Notes under the pieces: model-generated | The model's input: the letters and a program-made list of their open reading frames with translations, nothing else | Database searches by the model: none | Told to the model about the DNA's origin: nothing | Position numbers and translations under genes: made by a program | Shown here: positions 42,807 through 55,040 of the stretch, in pieces | Position numbering within the stretch: position 1 is the first letter of the stretch | How the letters are laid out: each line of letters opens with the position of its first letter | Assembly (NCBI RefSeq): GCF_020179835.1 | Contig: NZ_JAIUDA010000004.1 | Span: forward strand, 124,001-188,000 | Length of the DNA: 64,000 nt | Direction of reading: 5' to 3' | Origin: Pantoea sp. alder81 | Lineage (GTDB): Bacteria > Pseudomonadota > Gammaproteobacteria > Enterobacterales > Enterobacteriaceae

Positions 42807-44033
42807 TCATGAATGTCTGCGCTGTCTTAACGCATAAGCCAGCACCACAACAAAACACATCAGTGGCAAACTGTAAGCCACGGCAGTACTGACTTTGTCA
42901 GAAATCAGCCCCATGAAATAGGGCATAATCGCGCCGCCCACAATTGCCATGATCATAAATGAGCTGGCCTGTTTAGTCGCCTGGCCGAGGTTTTTTACGC
43001 CCATGGCAAAGATGGTGGGGAACATAGTGGACATAAAGAAGAAGATGGCGATCAATGCAATCACGGAAACATCGCCTGCGCCCAGCATCACAACGGCACA
43101 CAGCACAATATTGATCAGCGCATAAGCCGCTAGCATGGCTGCCGGTTTCACCCTGCCCAACAGCCAGGTAGAGAAGAAACGTCCCAGCATAAAGCAGATC
43201 ATCGCGACCGAAAGCATATAAGCCGCGCTTTGGTTGGTCACGCCGTGCCAGTGCTCGGTGGCATAGTTAATGAAGAAAGCGCCCACTCCGACCTGAGCGG
43301 CAACATAAAAGAACTGCGCCACCACACCGCCGACAAAATGTTTTTGCTGCCATAAAGTGGCGCCGGGCTGCTGAATATGTTGGCTGGCGGATTCGCGAAT
43401 GTCCGGTAAGGCGGTACGTTTAAATAACAGCGCAATGGCGATGACCACACACGCAATCACTACATAAGTGATTTTGACGGTGTCCTGTGCCGCATCCTGG
43501 TTGGCCTGGGTAAAGAACAGCGAGCCACCAATCATCGGTCCCACAAACTGCCCCAGCCCGTTAAACGATTGCGCCAGATTGAGACGACGCTCTGCGCCGT
43601 TGGGATCGCCCAGCACTGTGGCATACGGGTTCGCGGCAGTTTCAAGGCAGCCCAGTCCGCACGCCAGCACGAACAATGCAAACAGGAATACCGAGAAGTT
43701 ATTGACCATCGCCGCTGGCACAAATAACAACGCACCAATGGCATACAGTGATAACCCCGCCAGTATTCCAGCTTTATAGCCGTGACGCTGCATAAAATAA
43801 CCCGCGGGCAGCGCAACAATAAAATAGGCACCGAAATAAGCCGCCTGTAATAATCCCGATTGTGCTTTGGTAACGTTCAACGTTTCCTGAAAGTGTTTAT
43901 TCAGCACATCCAGCAGGCCGTATGACACGCCCCACATAAAAAACAGGGTGGTAATCAGCATAAACGCCCAGCGCAGGCTAATAGTTCCCCTGACGCCCAT
44001 ATTTTCAGGCGTCTCGACGCGTTGTGTTGACAT
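42807..44033 (-). CDS. fucP: L-fucose:H+ symporter (FucP family MFS)
   Basis: 408 residues, 12 membrane helices, MFS FHS family. LITTLFFMWGVSYGLLDVLNKHF in helix 1 and AGYFMQRHGYKAGILAGL between helices 2 and 3 match FucP-type sugar symporters. Last gene of the seven-gene operon for non-phosphorylative L-fucose use, so L-fucose import is the natural role. It is somewhat shorter than E. coli FucP. Confidence 0.87.
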   Translation of the reverse strand: MSTQRVETPENMGVRGTISLRWAFMLITTLFFMWGVSYGLLDVLNKHFQETLNVTKAQSGLLQAAYFGAYFIVALPAGYFMQRHGYKAGILAGLSLYAIGALLFVPAAMVNNFSVFLFALFVLACGLGCLETAANPYATVLGDPNGAERRLNLAQSFNGLGQFVGPMIGGSLFFTQANQDAAQDTVKITYVVIACVVIAIALLFKRTALPDIRESASQHIQQPGATLWQQKHFVGGVVAQFFYVAAQVGVGAFFINYATEHWHGVTNQSAAYMLSVAMICFMLGRFFSTWLLGRVKPAAMLAAYALINIVLCAVVMLGAGDVSVIALIAIFFFMSTMFPTIFAMGVKNLGQATKQASSFMIMAIVGGAIMPYFMGLISDKVSTAVAYSLPLMCFVVVLAYALRQRRHS

Positions 44034-44069
44034 GGTTATATCCTCGTAGGGTACAGTCGGTAAGTGTTG

Positions 44070-46025
<1,956 letters not shown>

Positions 46026-46026
46026 T

Positions 46027-47313
46027 TCAGCCTCCCTGCGCGCGATAGCGGTACTGCTCGCGTGATGCGGGATACATTTCGATTGAGAAGCCGGGCGCAG
46101 TGGGCGGCATATAGGCAGCCCCGCGAATCTCACACGGATGGATGAAATGTTCGTGCAGATGGTCGACATACTCGATAACCCGGCCTTCATGGCTGCCGGC
46201 AATACAAACAAAATCGATCATCGAGAGGTGTTGAACGTATTCGCACAGTCCGACCCCACCAGCATGCGGGCACACCGGCAGCTGGTATTTCGCTGCCATC
46301 AGCATCACCGCCAGCACTTCATTAACGCCGCCGAGACGACAGGCATCGATCTGCACAACATCAATCGCTTCGCGCATAATCAGCTGCTTGAAGATGATGC
46401 GGTTCTGGCACATTTCACCGGTTGCGACCTTGACCGGCGTAACACCCTGACGAATCTTACGATGTCCTTCGATATCATCCGGGCTGGTGGGTTCTTCAAT
46501 AAACCACGGTCGCGCGAACGCCAGCTTCTGTACCCACTCCACCGCATCATTCACTTCCCATACCTGGTTGGCGTCGATCATTAACTGACGGTCCGGCCCC
46601 AGCACCTCACGCGCAATGCGCACGCGGCGAATATCATCTTCGAGATCGCGTCCGACTTTCAGTTTGATGTGGGAGAATCCGGCGTCGACCGCCTGCTGGC
46701 AAAGACGGCGCAGCTTGTCGTCGTCGTAGCCCAGCCAACCCGCCGAGGTGGTGTAGCAAGGATAACCATGCTGCTCAAGCTGACGGATGCGCTCTGCTTT
46801 GCCCGCTTGCTGCGCTGTGAGTAATGCGAGTGCTTCATCCGGCGTGATGCAGTCGGTGAGATAGCGAAAGTCGATGCAGCGCACCAGCTCTTGCGGCGAC
46901 ATATCAGCCACCAGCCGCCATAGCGGTTTTTCTTCTGATTTCGCCCACAAATCCCATACCGCGTTGACCACTGCGCCGGTTGCCAGGTGAATAGCGCCTT
47001 TATCCGGCCCTATCCAACGCAGCTGGCTGTCGCTGGTGATGTCGCGCCAGAATTGCCCCATATCGGCGGTGATCGACTCCAGCTTGCGCCCGACGATCAG
47101 GTGTTCCAGTGCGCGTATCGCTGCACAGCAAATTTCATTACCGCGTCCAATGGTAAAGGTCAGCCCGTGGCCGCTGATAGCAGCGTTATCCGTCTCGATG
47201 ATGACGTAAGCCGCTGAATAATCCGGGTCAGGATTCATTGCATCCGAACCGTCCAGGTGTTCGGAGGTGGGAAATCGGATGTCTTCGACACGCATTGAGG
47301 TCAGTCTGGTCAT
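46027..47313 (-). CDS. L-fuconate dehydratase (enolase superfamily)
   Basis: 428 residues. Active-site features: HIKLKVGRD (Lys pair near 217-219), metal ligands in MIDANQVW (about 248) and FIEEPTSPDD (about 273), and the His base in CPHAGGVG (about 350). These, with the PDPDYSAAYVIIETD opening, identify the L-fuconate dehydratase subgroup rather than galactonate or rhamnonate dehydratase. Product: 2-keto-3-deoxy-L-fuconate. The start overlaps the stop of the hydrolase gene by four bases. Confidence 0.92.
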   Translation of the reverse strand: MTRLTSMRVEDIRFPTSEHLDGSDAMNPDPDYSAAYVIIETDNAAISGHGLTFTIGRGNEICCAAIRALEHLIVGRKLESITADMGQFWRDITSDSQLRWIGPDKGAIHLATGAVVNAVWDLWAKSEEKPLWRLVADMSPQELVRCIDFRYLTDCITPDEALALLTAQQAGKAERIRQLEQHGYPCYTTSAGWLGYDDDKLRRLCQQAVDAGFSHIKLKVGRDLEDDIRRVRIAREVLGPDRQLMIDANQVWEVNDAVEWVQKLAFARPWFIEEPTSPDDIEGHRKIRQGVTPVKVATGEMCQNRIIFKQLIMREAIDVVQIDACRLGGVNEVLAVMLMAAKYQLPVCPHAGGVGLCEYVQHLSMIDFVCIAGSHEGRVIEYVDHLHEHFIHPCEIRGAAYMPPTAPGFSIEMYPASREQYRYRAQGG

Positions 47314-48158
47314 TCTTCGCTACCCTCAGTAATTTGACGCTGCTCGCCAAGCCCGGCGATGCCCAAACTGATAACTTGCCCCGGACGCAGGTAGACCGGT
47401 GGTTTCTGCCCCATGCCGACGCCCGGCGGTGTTCCGGTGGAGATGATGTCGCCCGGCTGTAAGCTCATAAAACGGCTCAGGTAGCTAATGATGTGTGCAA
47501 CCGAGAAGATCATGGTGCGGGTGTTTCCATTTTGATAGCGCTTGCCATCTACCTCGAGCCACAGGTCGAGCTGCTGCGGATCGGCAATTTCATCGGCGGT
47601 CACCAGCCATGGGCCGATCGGACCAAAAGTGTCGCAGCCTTTGCCTTTGTCCCAGGTGCCGCCGCGTTCAATCTGATATTCACGTTCAGAGACGTCGTTG
47701 ATCACGCAGTAGCCCGCAACATGCGACAGCGCATCTTCTTCCAGGATGTAGCTGCCGCCTTTGCCGATGACCACTCCCAGTTCCACTTCCCAATCGGTTT
47801 TCACTGAACCGCGTGGAATACGCACCGCGTCATTGGGCCCGACCACGGAACTGGTCCATTTGCCGAACACTACCGGCTCTTGTGGGATGGCTGCACCCGT
47901 CTCCGCGGCATGATCGGCATAGTTCAGGCCGATACAGATAAATTTACCAATATGCCCGACGCAGGCGCCAATGCGCGGCTGCCCACCGATTTTAGGCAGT
48001 TCGCTGAGCGGCAGCTGGCGCAGTCGCTCCAGCGCAGACGGCAAAAGTGCTTCGCCCGCGACATCATCAATAAAATGCGACAAATCACGCAATTCACCCT
48101 GTTCATCCAGCATTGCCGGACGCTCTTTGCCCTTTTCGCCCACGCGTAATAATTTCAT
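47310..48158 (-). CDS. 2,4-diketo-3-deoxy-L-fuconate hydrolase (fumarylacetoacetate hydrolase family)
   Basis: 282 residues from MKLLRVGEKGKERPAML (ribosome site AGGAG, ATG 48156-48158). FAH fold: CIGLNYADHAAETG, metal-binding DWEVELGVVIG, and ISTGTPPGVGMGQ near the C-terminus. In this operon it performs the last cleavage, giving pyruvate and L-lactate. The open frame runs to 48428 over the SDR gene end; that part is a shadow. Confidence 0.88.
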   Translation of the reverse strand: MKLLRVGEKGKERPAMLDEQGELRDLSHFIDDVAGEALLPSALERLRQLPLSELPKIGGQPRIGACVGHIGKFICIGLNYADHAAETGAAIPQEPVVFGKWTSSVVGPNDAVRIPRGSVKTDWEVELGVVIGKGGSYILEEDALSHVAGYCVINDVSEREYQIERGGTWDKGKGCDTFGPIGPWLVTADEIADPQQLDLWLEVDGKRYQNGNTRTMIFSVAHIISYLSRFMSLQPGDIISTGTPPGVGMGQKPPVYLRPGQVISLGIAGLGEQRQITEGSEE

Positions 48159-48171
48159 TATTCCACTCCTG

Positions 48172-48952
<781 letters not shown>

Positions 48953-49064
48953 GAAGGTGGATTTTTCCCTTTAGGGAGCGCAAAATAACGCTGGCTACTT
49001 TTTCGCTTACGCATTACGTTTTATTGACATTTGCGTAACATTGACAAGTGCCCTGATGATTATT

Positions 49065-49080
49065 TGTGCAACTGATCACT
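49065..49080. promoter_or_regulatory. Candidate CRP site between the fucose operon and its regulator
   Basis: TGTGC, six bases, TCACT: four of five bases match in each half of the CRP consensus with the correct spacing. It lies 28 bp before the GntR gene. Catabolite control of a sugar locus is expected. Confidence 0.4.
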
Positions 49081-49107
49081 TAATTTATTTAGACAGGTAC
49101 CCGCGTA

Positions 49108-49860
49108 ATGCCGATAAAAAAGATGGAAAACCCCAGGCTTTACAGACAAATAGCGGATCAGCTAATCAAGCTTATCGACAACAACGAATTTCCTCCCGGA
49201 AGTCGCCTGCCAGCGGAACGAGAATTGGCTGAACAGCTTCAGGTCAGTCGCGCATCGGTACGTGAAGCGCTAATCGCGTTGGAGGTGATTGGTCTGGTGG
49301 ATGTCAAAGTCGGCAATGGTGTGATTGTGAAAGCGCGTTCCAATACCCAGGAACCGGTAATGATGCAGGCCGGACGCGATCAATGGAACGAGCCGGATGA
49401 TGAGCTGGGTATTAATCTGGATTTTTCAACTGAACTGCCGCCATTCTCTCTGCTGCAAGCACGGCGCCTGATCGAGCCAGAGGCCGCCGCGCTGGCCGCG
49501 TTGCATGCCAGCGAACAGGAACTGGCGTTGATCCGCGCGGCGTATCAGCAAAACTGTGAAGATAACCGTGCGCAATCGCGTACCCATCCAGGCGACCGCT
49601 TATTCCATATCCGCATTGCGCAAGCCAGCGGCAATCCGGCCTATGGATTTATCATCGGCCACCTGCTCGGTCATCGCTATGGCAGCATGTTCCGCATGTT
49701 GCAAGCGCACTACACGCCGAGCGATATGCCGCTCGTCTCGGAATCTGAGCATATGGACATTCTTTCTGCGCTTGAAAATCGTGATGCTAAGGCAGCGAGA
49801 TCGGCGATGAAGAAGCATATTGATCGGGTCATAGCGACGTTTGAGCGTGCTCAGGAATGA
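49108..49860 (+). CDS. GntR-family (FadR subfamily) regulator of L-fucose use
   Basis: 250 residues. GntR winged helix (LPAERELAEQLQVSRASVRE, about residues 33-52) and an FCD effector domain (LLQARRLIEPEAAALAAL, FHIRIAQASGNPAY with the metal-binding His, and the C-terminal HMDILSALENRDAKAA). Divergent from the fucose operon by 195 bp, so it is its probable repressor, relieved by a pathway acid. An internal ATG five codons in is a possible start. Confidence 0.89.
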   Translation: MPIKKMENPRLYRQIADQLIKLIDNNEFPPGSRLPAERELAEQLQVSRASVREALIALEVIGLVDVKVGNGVIVKARSNTQEPVMMQAGRDQWNEPDDELGINLDFSTELPPFSLLQARRLIEPEAAALAALHASEQELALIRAAYQQNCEDNRAQSRTHPGDRLFHIRIAQASGNPAYGFIIGHLLGHRYGSMFRMLQAHYTPSDMPLVSESEHMDILSALENRDAKAARSAMKKHIDRVIATFERAQE

Positions 49861-49892
49861 GATTGTTTGCCTGGAAAATGATTCAATCTCAT
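49857..49892. terminator. Hairpin spanning both stop codons of two convergent genes
   Basis: ATGAGATTG (49857-49865) and CAATCTCAT (49884-49892) are perfect arms. The left arm contains the GntR TGA stop; the right arm contains the LysR stop on the opposite strand. The 18-nt loop is the whole intergenic space. Confidence 0.5.
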
Positions 49893-50818
49893 GAATTCAT
49901 TTGCTTTCGCTCCTTCACATAACGCCAGAAGCGTTCCGCCGTCAGATTTAAACGCGCGCCGGAGCGATAAACATAAGCCGAAATCTTCAGCGAAAGGCTG
50001 TGATCCATAATCGCCAGCCTTCTCTCCTCCAGCTCACGCTGAATCGAGTAATCAGGCAGCCAACCAACGGCATCGCCTTTGAGGATCATTCTTTTCAGCA
50101 ACTCACTCATCGAAGAGACAAAGGTCAGGATAAAAGTGGTGTTGGGTATGCGATCGATCACCTGATTGACCTGACGCCCCATGTAGCTGTCATTGGCATA
50201 CTTGACCAGCGGCAATGTGTCGCCATTGATCGAGAAAATCGGCTTACCGTGCTGGTCACAGGGTGAGACCAGATGCAGCGCGGAATCGAAGATTTTATGA
50301 TTGATAAACGGGTAGTTCATCAGCTCTTCATTGTAAAAAGACAGGATAAAATCACTTTTCCCTTCTTTCAGATTAAAGACTGCATCGTTGACGTTAATCG
50401 ATTCAACAAAGAACACCTTATCGGGGCTGTCACGGTAATCCGCCAGTATATCGGGCAGCAGCAGGACGGAAAGCGAAGGCGCCGCATCAATACGGATGCT
50501 TTGCTTTAATTTATCTTCACCCTTAATTCGGCTGATCTGGAAGTCCATATCGTCCAGCATATTTCTGGCATAGCCGACAAAGATTCTGCCCTGTGGGGTC
50601 AACTGCGGCGGATTCACTTCACGATTGAAGACGCTGAAACCCAGGTTAGATTCGAGTGCCTGAATCCTTCTGCTAAACGAGGACTGCGAAATATTTCGTC
50701 TTTCTGCCGCAAGCGTAAAGCTGCGACATTCTTCTAAGGCAATCACATCATAGAACCACTTCACTTCGAGGTTACTTAGCACTTCTTCGCTCCAATTACA
50801 GCCCCCATTTCTATGCAT
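49889..50818 (-). CDS. LysR-family regulator, HypT/YjiE-like
   Basis: 309 residues. The N-terminus LEVKWFYDVIALEECRSFTL then AAERRNISQSSFSRRIQALE matches the HypT (YjiE) group, as do YANDSYMGRQVNQVI and FVSSMSELLKRMIL later on. E. coli HypT is a hypochlorite-responsive regulator activated by Met oxidation; whether this protein keeps that role is not evident. Divergent from pckA by 120 bp and convergent with the fucose regulator. Confidence 0.83.
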   Translation of the reverse strand: MHRNGGCNWSEEVLSNLEVKWFYDVIALEECRSFTLAAERRNISQSSFSRRIQALESNLGFSVFNREVNPPQLTPQGRIFVGYARNMLDDMDFQISRIKGEDKLKQSIRIDAAPSLSVLLLPDILADYRDSPDKVFFVESINVNDAVFNLKEGKSDFILSFYNEELMNYPFINHKIFDSALHLVSPCDQHGKPIFSINGDTLPLVKYANDSYMGRQVNQVIDRIPNTTFILTFVSSMSELLKRMILKGDAVGWLPDYSIQRELEERRLAIMDHSLSLKISAYVYRSGARLNLTAERFWRYVKERKQMNS

Positions 50819-50938
50819 TTTTTACATGACAAATGATTTATATGCAATTTCTGCATCAAGAAGCCAGTGCTACTATCCATCCCCTACTCGGGTCGGCCCT
50901 TGCCGCCTCGCCAATCATCTAATGAGTCAGGGTTTCCT

Positions 50939-52558
50939 ATGAGCGCAATAAAATCTGTCACGCAACATCTCTCAAGCCTTGGCATCAACGATGTCAGCGA
51001 GATCGTCTATAACCCGAATTACGAATTACTGTTCGAGCATGAAACGTCAGCCGAACTCAAAGGCCCGGCGCGCGGAATGTTGACGACGTCTGGTGCAGTG
51101 ACGGTTGATACCGGCGAGTTTACTGGCCGTTCCCCACGCGATAAGTACATCGTTCGCGACGATGTGACGCGCGATACCCTTTGGTGGTCAGATGCTGGCC
51201 TGGGGCGTAACGATAATAAACCGATGTCCACTGAAGTGTGGGCACACCTGAAAAGTCTGGTTGCCGATCACCTGTCGGGCCAATCACTGTACATCGTGGA
51301 TGCCTGGTGTGGCGCCAGCGCCGATACCCGTCTGGCAGTGCGTTTTGTTACTGAAGTGGCCTGGCAGGCGCACTTTGTCAAAAACATGTTTATCGCACCG
51401 ACCGCCGAAGAACTGGCAAGCTTCACCCCAGACTTCACAGTGATCAACGGTGCCGGTTGCGTGAATCCGCAGTGGCAGGAGCAAGGGTTAAACTCAGAGA
51501 ACTTTGTTGCCTTCAACCTGACAGAGAATATCCAGCTGATTGGCGGGACCTGGTACGGCGGCGAGATGAAAAAAGGGATGTTCTCAGTAATGAACTACCT
51601 GTTGCCGCTGAAAGGTATTGCGTCAATGCACTGCTCAGCCAACCGCGGTGAAAAAGACGACGTGGCGTTGTTCTTTGGACTTTCCGGCACCGGTAAAACC
51701 ACCCTCTCAACCGATCCACGCCGCCAACTGATTGGCGATGATGAGCACGGTTGGGATGCAGACGGTGTCTTCAATTTTGAAGGCGGCTGCTATGCCAAAA
51801 CCATCAATTTAAAGGCGGAGTCTGAGCCGGAAATTTATGGTGCCATCCGCCGTAACGCGCTGCTGGAAAACGTTGTTGTCCTTGAAGATGGCAGCGTGGA
51901 TTATGCCGATGGCAGCAAAACCGAGAACACTCGTGTCTCCTATCCGCTGTCGCACATCGAGAATATCGTGCAGCCAGTGTCTCGCGCCGGTCATCCTTCA
52001 CGCATCATCTTCCTTGCTGCGGACGGATTTGGGGTGCTTCCACCGGTTTCACGTTTGACGCCAGAGCAGATGCAATATCACTTCCTTTCTGGCTTCACCT
52101 CCAAGCTGGCGGGCACCGAGCGCGGGATTACTGCCCCAACGCCGACGTTCTCAGCTTGTTATGGCGCGGCTTTCCTGATGCTACACCCAACTCAGTACGC
52201 TGACGTGTTACAGGAGAAAGTTGCACAAAGCGGTGCTGAAGTGTGGCTGGTGAATACCGGCTGGAACGGTGCAGGCCAACGTTTGTCGCTGAAAGATACG
52301 CGCCAGATTGTCAACGCTATCCTGGAAGGAGAAACGGGCGCAATGCGTGAAGAAACGCTGCCGATCTTTGGCCTCGCCATTCCTCAGGAGATTGCTGGCG
52401 TGGACGTGAATACACTCGATCCGCGTAACGGCTGGGCATCACCGTCAGAGTGGCAGGAAGCGGCCGAGAAACTGGCACAACTGTTTATCAATAACTTCAA
52501 ACAGTACAGCAACAACGAAGCCGGTGCGCGCATTGCGCAGGCAGGGCCGCAGTTGTAA
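50939..52558 (+). CDS. pckA: Phosphoenolpyruvate carboxykinase (ATP)
   Basis: 539 residues from [10 protein letters not shown] (ATG 50939); the open frame starts at 50867 but that extension is not conserved. The P-loop [13 protein letters not shown] is at about residue 248, the metal site [11 protein letters not shown] just before it, and [18 protein letters not shown] after it; the arginine-bearing NTRVSYPL segment follows. It converts oxaloacetate and ATP to PEP, the first committed step of gluconeogenesis. The usual neighbours (hslO upstream, envZ downstream) are absent here, so this is either a relocated gene or a second copy. Confidence 0.95.
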   Translation: MSAIKSVTQHLSSLGINDVSEIVYNPNYELLFEHETSAELKGPARGMLTTSGAVTVDTGEFTGRSPRDKYIVRDDVTRDTLWWSDAGLGRNDNKPMSTEVWAHLKSLVADHLSGQSLYIVDAWCGASADTRLAVRFVTEVAWQAHFVKNMFIAPTAEELASFTPDFTVINGAGCVNPQWQEQGLNSENFVAFNLTENIQLIGGTWYGGEMKKGMFSVMNYLLPLKGIASMHCSANRGEKDDVALFFGLSGTGKTTLSTDPRRQLIGDDEHGWDADGVFNFEGGCYAKTINLKAESEPEIYGAIRRNALLENVVVLEDGSVDYADGSKTENTRVSYPLSHIENIVQPVSRAGHPSRIIFLAADGFGVLPPVSRLTPEQMQYHFLSGFTSKLAGTERGITAPTPTFSACYGAAFLMLHPTQYADVLQEKVAQSGAEVWLVNTGWNGAGQRLSLKDTRQIVNAILEGETGAMREETLPIFGLAIPQEIAGVDVNTLDPRNGWASPSEWQEAAEKLAQLFINNFKQYSNNEAGARIAQAGPQL

Positions 52559-52637
52559 TTGATGGCACATAAGATGGGTGTCATACATTGGCACTCTATC
52601 GCCGCCAATTAGGCGATGAAAGCTGACTGAAATGACG

Positions 52638-52669
52638 CTGCCCCGCATGAAATCGCCGGGCAGTTTTTT
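52638..52669 (+). terminator. Rho-independent terminator of pckA
   Basis: CTGCCC (52638-52643) and GGGCAG (52658-52663) with a 14-nt loop, then T6 (52664-52669), 80 bases after the pckA stop. Confidence 0.8.
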
Positions 52670-52788
52670 ATTGCATGGCAGGCTACAAATGCTGGAGCGA
52701 GTTGCCGGACATGGGTGGGCACCATTCTCGATAATAGACAGACAGTTGAATCAGCCCATGAGGTTAAATATCCCCCTCAACTCAGTCT

Positions 52789-53349
52789 CTATTTTTCATC
52801 CAAAATAGTTTTGATTAAACCTTTAACGGATTCAAGAGGCGAATCAACAGCTTTGATGTAATGCTGCAATGCAAAACCATCCAATAAAATTAAAATTTGA
52901 TCAGCAAGTTGTTGTCGATTAACGCGACTGACACTCAGACAATCAAGGATCACATCCCTCAATTTTCGCTTATAACTCTGTACGATGTGGAAAATCTCGC
53001 CATCGGGTTCAGCTGACTGGAACAAAGCATGATTCATGGGACAACCACGTTGATACTCTTTCTGTGCGATAGCATTAGCAAACAATGAAGTAATTTTGCA
53101 CGATTCACTATCTTGCTGCGAAATTCCATGTCTGCAAATACCAAGAATCTCTTCCGCTACAAGATTATATACTGCTGCAATTAACGCGTCTTTTGAGGAA
53201 AAGTTGTTATACAACGTCATTTTAGCTAAGCCAGCATCAGCGGTCACATCATTAATTCCGACATTGGCCGTGCCATTTTGCATAAACAGCTGTTTAGCCG
53301 ATGTAACCAATATTTCTCTGCCTGCCCCTCTACGTGTCTTCTCTTTCAT
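52789..53349 (-). CDS. TetR-family transcriptional repressor
   Basis: 186 residues from MKEKTRRGAGRE (ATG 53347-53349). TetR helix-turn-helix: VGINDVTADAGLAKMTLYNNFSSKDALI split over about residues 30-58. C-terminal ligand domain with CPMNHALFQSA, typical of regulators of electrophile or drug responses. It is divergent from a glutathione-transferase gene; a perfect 12-bp dyad in the 70-bp gap is its likely operator for both genes. The sequence is AT-richer than the surrounding operons. Confidence 0.87.
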   Translation of the reverse strand: MKEKTRRGAGREILVTSAKQLFMQNGTANVGINDVTADAGLAKMTLYNNFSSKDALIAAVYNLVAEEILGICRHGISQQDSESCKITSLFANAIAQKEYQRGCPMNHALFQSAEPDGEIFHIVQSYKRKLRDVILDCLSVSRVNRQQLADQILILLDGFALQHYIKAVDSPLESVKGLIKTILDEK

Positions 53350-53359
53350 TTTAATACTC

Positions 53360-53399
53360 TTGACAATGTAAAACCCCAACAACATGATAGACCGGTCTA
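53360..53399 (+). promoter_or_regulatory. Promoter with overlapping TetR operator (TAGACCGGTCTA)
   Basis: TTGACA (53360-53365) is a consensus -35 and CATGAT (53383-53388) a -10 at 17-bp spacing, reading toward the transferase gene. The perfect palindrome TAGACCGGTCTA (53388-53399) begins on the last base of the -10, so a bound repressor would block the start site. The form is typical of TetR-family operators. Confidence 0.7.
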
Positions 53400-53419
53400 C
53401 CTACCAATGGAAGTTTTAT

Positions 53420-54037
53420 ATGCATAACATCAAATTCTGGTTTTCGCGTGGATCATGTTCGTTAGCAACCCATACTCTACTTCATGAAGCTGGGCTGCCA
53501 TTCACTCCGATTGAAACATCCGTACTTAAGCAGGAGACCTTAAGTCCTGCGTTCTCCAGGATAAACCCAAAACAACGCGTACCTGTTCTTGCTTATGATG
53601 ACGCGATTATTACAGAAACACCTGCTATAGCATTGGCAATATCGCAATGGGTACCGGAGAAAGGGCTGCTGGGTGTGAGCGAGTTAGATAAAGTGCGCGC
53701 ACTTGAATGGATGTGTTGGTTATCAGGAGAAGTTCATGGTCAGGCATTTGGCGGATTGTTCAGGCCACAACGCTTCACTGACGAGCCTGATCAATATGAA
53801 TCCCTGCAAACAAAAGCAAAGCAACGAGTGGCACATGCTTTTAAAACCATTGAATCCAAAATCGGCAAATCGTTTGCTATTGGAAAATCGTTAACCATCG
53901 TTGATCCTTACTTATTAGTCTTTTTTAACTGGGGTCAGGGGATAGGATTTGATATGAAAGCTGAATATCCGGTTTACACGGAATTTTCACATCTGATTGC
54001 TGAACACCCATCTGTCATTAAAGCCCTTAAAGATTAA
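53420..54037 (+). CDS. Glutathione S-transferase family protein
   Basis: 205 residues from MHNIKFWFSRGSCSLATHTL. Thioredoxin-like N-terminal domain with the Ser/Cys region (SRGSCSLA, residues 9-16) and the cis-Pro motif KQRVPVLAYDDAIITET (about 51-67); all-helical C-terminal domain from about residue 90 with LTIVDPYLLVFF as the N-capping motif. Detoxification of electrophiles by glutathione conjugation is the usual role. Controlled by the adjacent TetR repressor. The ATG at 53420 was chosen over one at 53384, which lies in the promoter. Confidence 0.87.
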   Translation: MHNIKFWFSRGSCSLATHTLLHEAGLPFTPIETSVLKQETLSPAFSRINPKQRVPVLAYDDAIITETPAIALAISQWVPEKGLLGVSELDKVRALEWMCWLSGEVHGQAFGGLFRPQRFTDEPDQYESLQTKAKQRVAHAFKTIESKIGKSFAIGKSLTIVDPYLLVFFNWGQGIGFDMKAEYPVYTEFSHLIAEHPSVIKALKD

Positions 54038-54250
54038 GGTTCTCATGTACTTCCCCTTTAATAACTGGATGTTTATTCGACAGTTATTATCAGGCTTCTT
54101 CGAATTGTGTTAGAGGTTTTATTTATAAACATCATCATGACATTTAGGCAAGCATTGATAGAATCACAGCATCGGGGAGGGAGTGTTTCAGCCATTACAA
54201 GCAGAATTCACTTGTTGATTAATAAGCTCAAACACTAAAAAATCAAATAG

Positions 54251-54281
54251 AATGCCAGGTATAAATTCACTGGCATTTTTT
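54251..54281. terminator. Bidirectional terminator between the transferase and yfeJ
   Basis: AATGCCAG (54251-54258) and CTGGCATT (54270-54277) followed by a T-run on the plus strand, with a looser A/T stretch on the other side. It lies six bases past the yfeJ stop and about 215 bases past the transferase stop. Confidence 0.65.
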
Positions 54282-54286
54282 AGTAT

Positions 54287-55006
54287 TTACGCTGATTGGT
54301 ATCGAGCTTCCAGCTTATCTAAAAAGCCAAACAACACCTGATTCATCTCGTTGTAATCATGTGCACGAAGTTCTTCTGGCGTGTTGACGAAGCGGTATTC
54401 AGCGGCGCGGCTCAAATCTTTCTCTGAATGCGCGATCAGCATTTCTACAACTTCCAGCGTTAATTCCATATGGCACTGGAAACCATATACGCGATCTGAA
54501 TACGCCACGATTTGTCGCGGGCAACCTTCGCTGTAAGCGATGATTTTTGCATCCGCAGTCAATCCCGGCATATCGTTATGCCAGTGTCCCACTTCCAGCG
54601 TGCTGGCGAAGTGAGAGAACATTTCGTCCTTACGACCCTCTTCCGTCAGCGAGATCGGGAATTTACCAATCTCTTTTTCAGGGCTGTGTGCGAATGGCGC
54701 GCCCAGCGCTTCACCGATCAGCTGTGATCCCAGGCAGATACCGATAACGGCTTTACCGGTTTGAACCGCTGAAGCAATCAGCGCCTGTTCACCTTTCGCA
54801 TCAAAGTGCGGGCACTCTTCAAGTGTGGTAGAAGGATCCTGTGGTCCTCCCATCACAATCAGAAAATCGATACCTTCCGCGTCTGCTGGCAGCCTGTCGC
54901 CTGCATAAACGCGCGAGTAAGACACATCATGACCGTGATTGATGGCCCAGGTTTCGTAGGCGCCAGGTGCTTCAAAATCTTCATGTACGATGAAATGTAC
55001 GCGCAT
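54287..55006 (-). CDS. yfeJ: Class I glutamine amidotransferase-like protein YfeJ
   Basis: 239 residues from MRVHFIVHEDFEAPGAYETW. The triad region is intact: Cys in GICLGSQLIG (about residue 91) and His/Glu in FQCHMEL (about 177-180). It matches enterobacterial YfeJ along its length. Relatives are called GMP-synthase-like amidotransferases; the acceptor is unknown. It lies just downstream of the PtsJ-like gene (34 bases), an arrangement also seen around yfeJ/ptsJ in other enterobacteria, so the two may be cotranscribed. Confidence 0.88.
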   Translation of the reverse strand: MRVHFIVHEDFEAPGAYETWAINHGHDVSYSRVYAGDRLPADAEGIDFLIVMGGPQDPSTTLEECPHFDAKGEQALIASAVQTGKAVIGICLGSQLIGEALGAPFAHSPEKEIGKFPISLTEEGRKDEMFSHFASTLEVGHWHNDMPGLTADAKIIAYSEGCPRQIVAYSDRVYGFQCHMELTLEVVEMLIAHSEKDLSRAAEYRFVNTPEELRAHDYNEMNQVLFGFLDKLEARYQSA

Positions 55007-55040
55007 TGCTGAGAACTCCATGAGTGATGTACTGGCCTGT

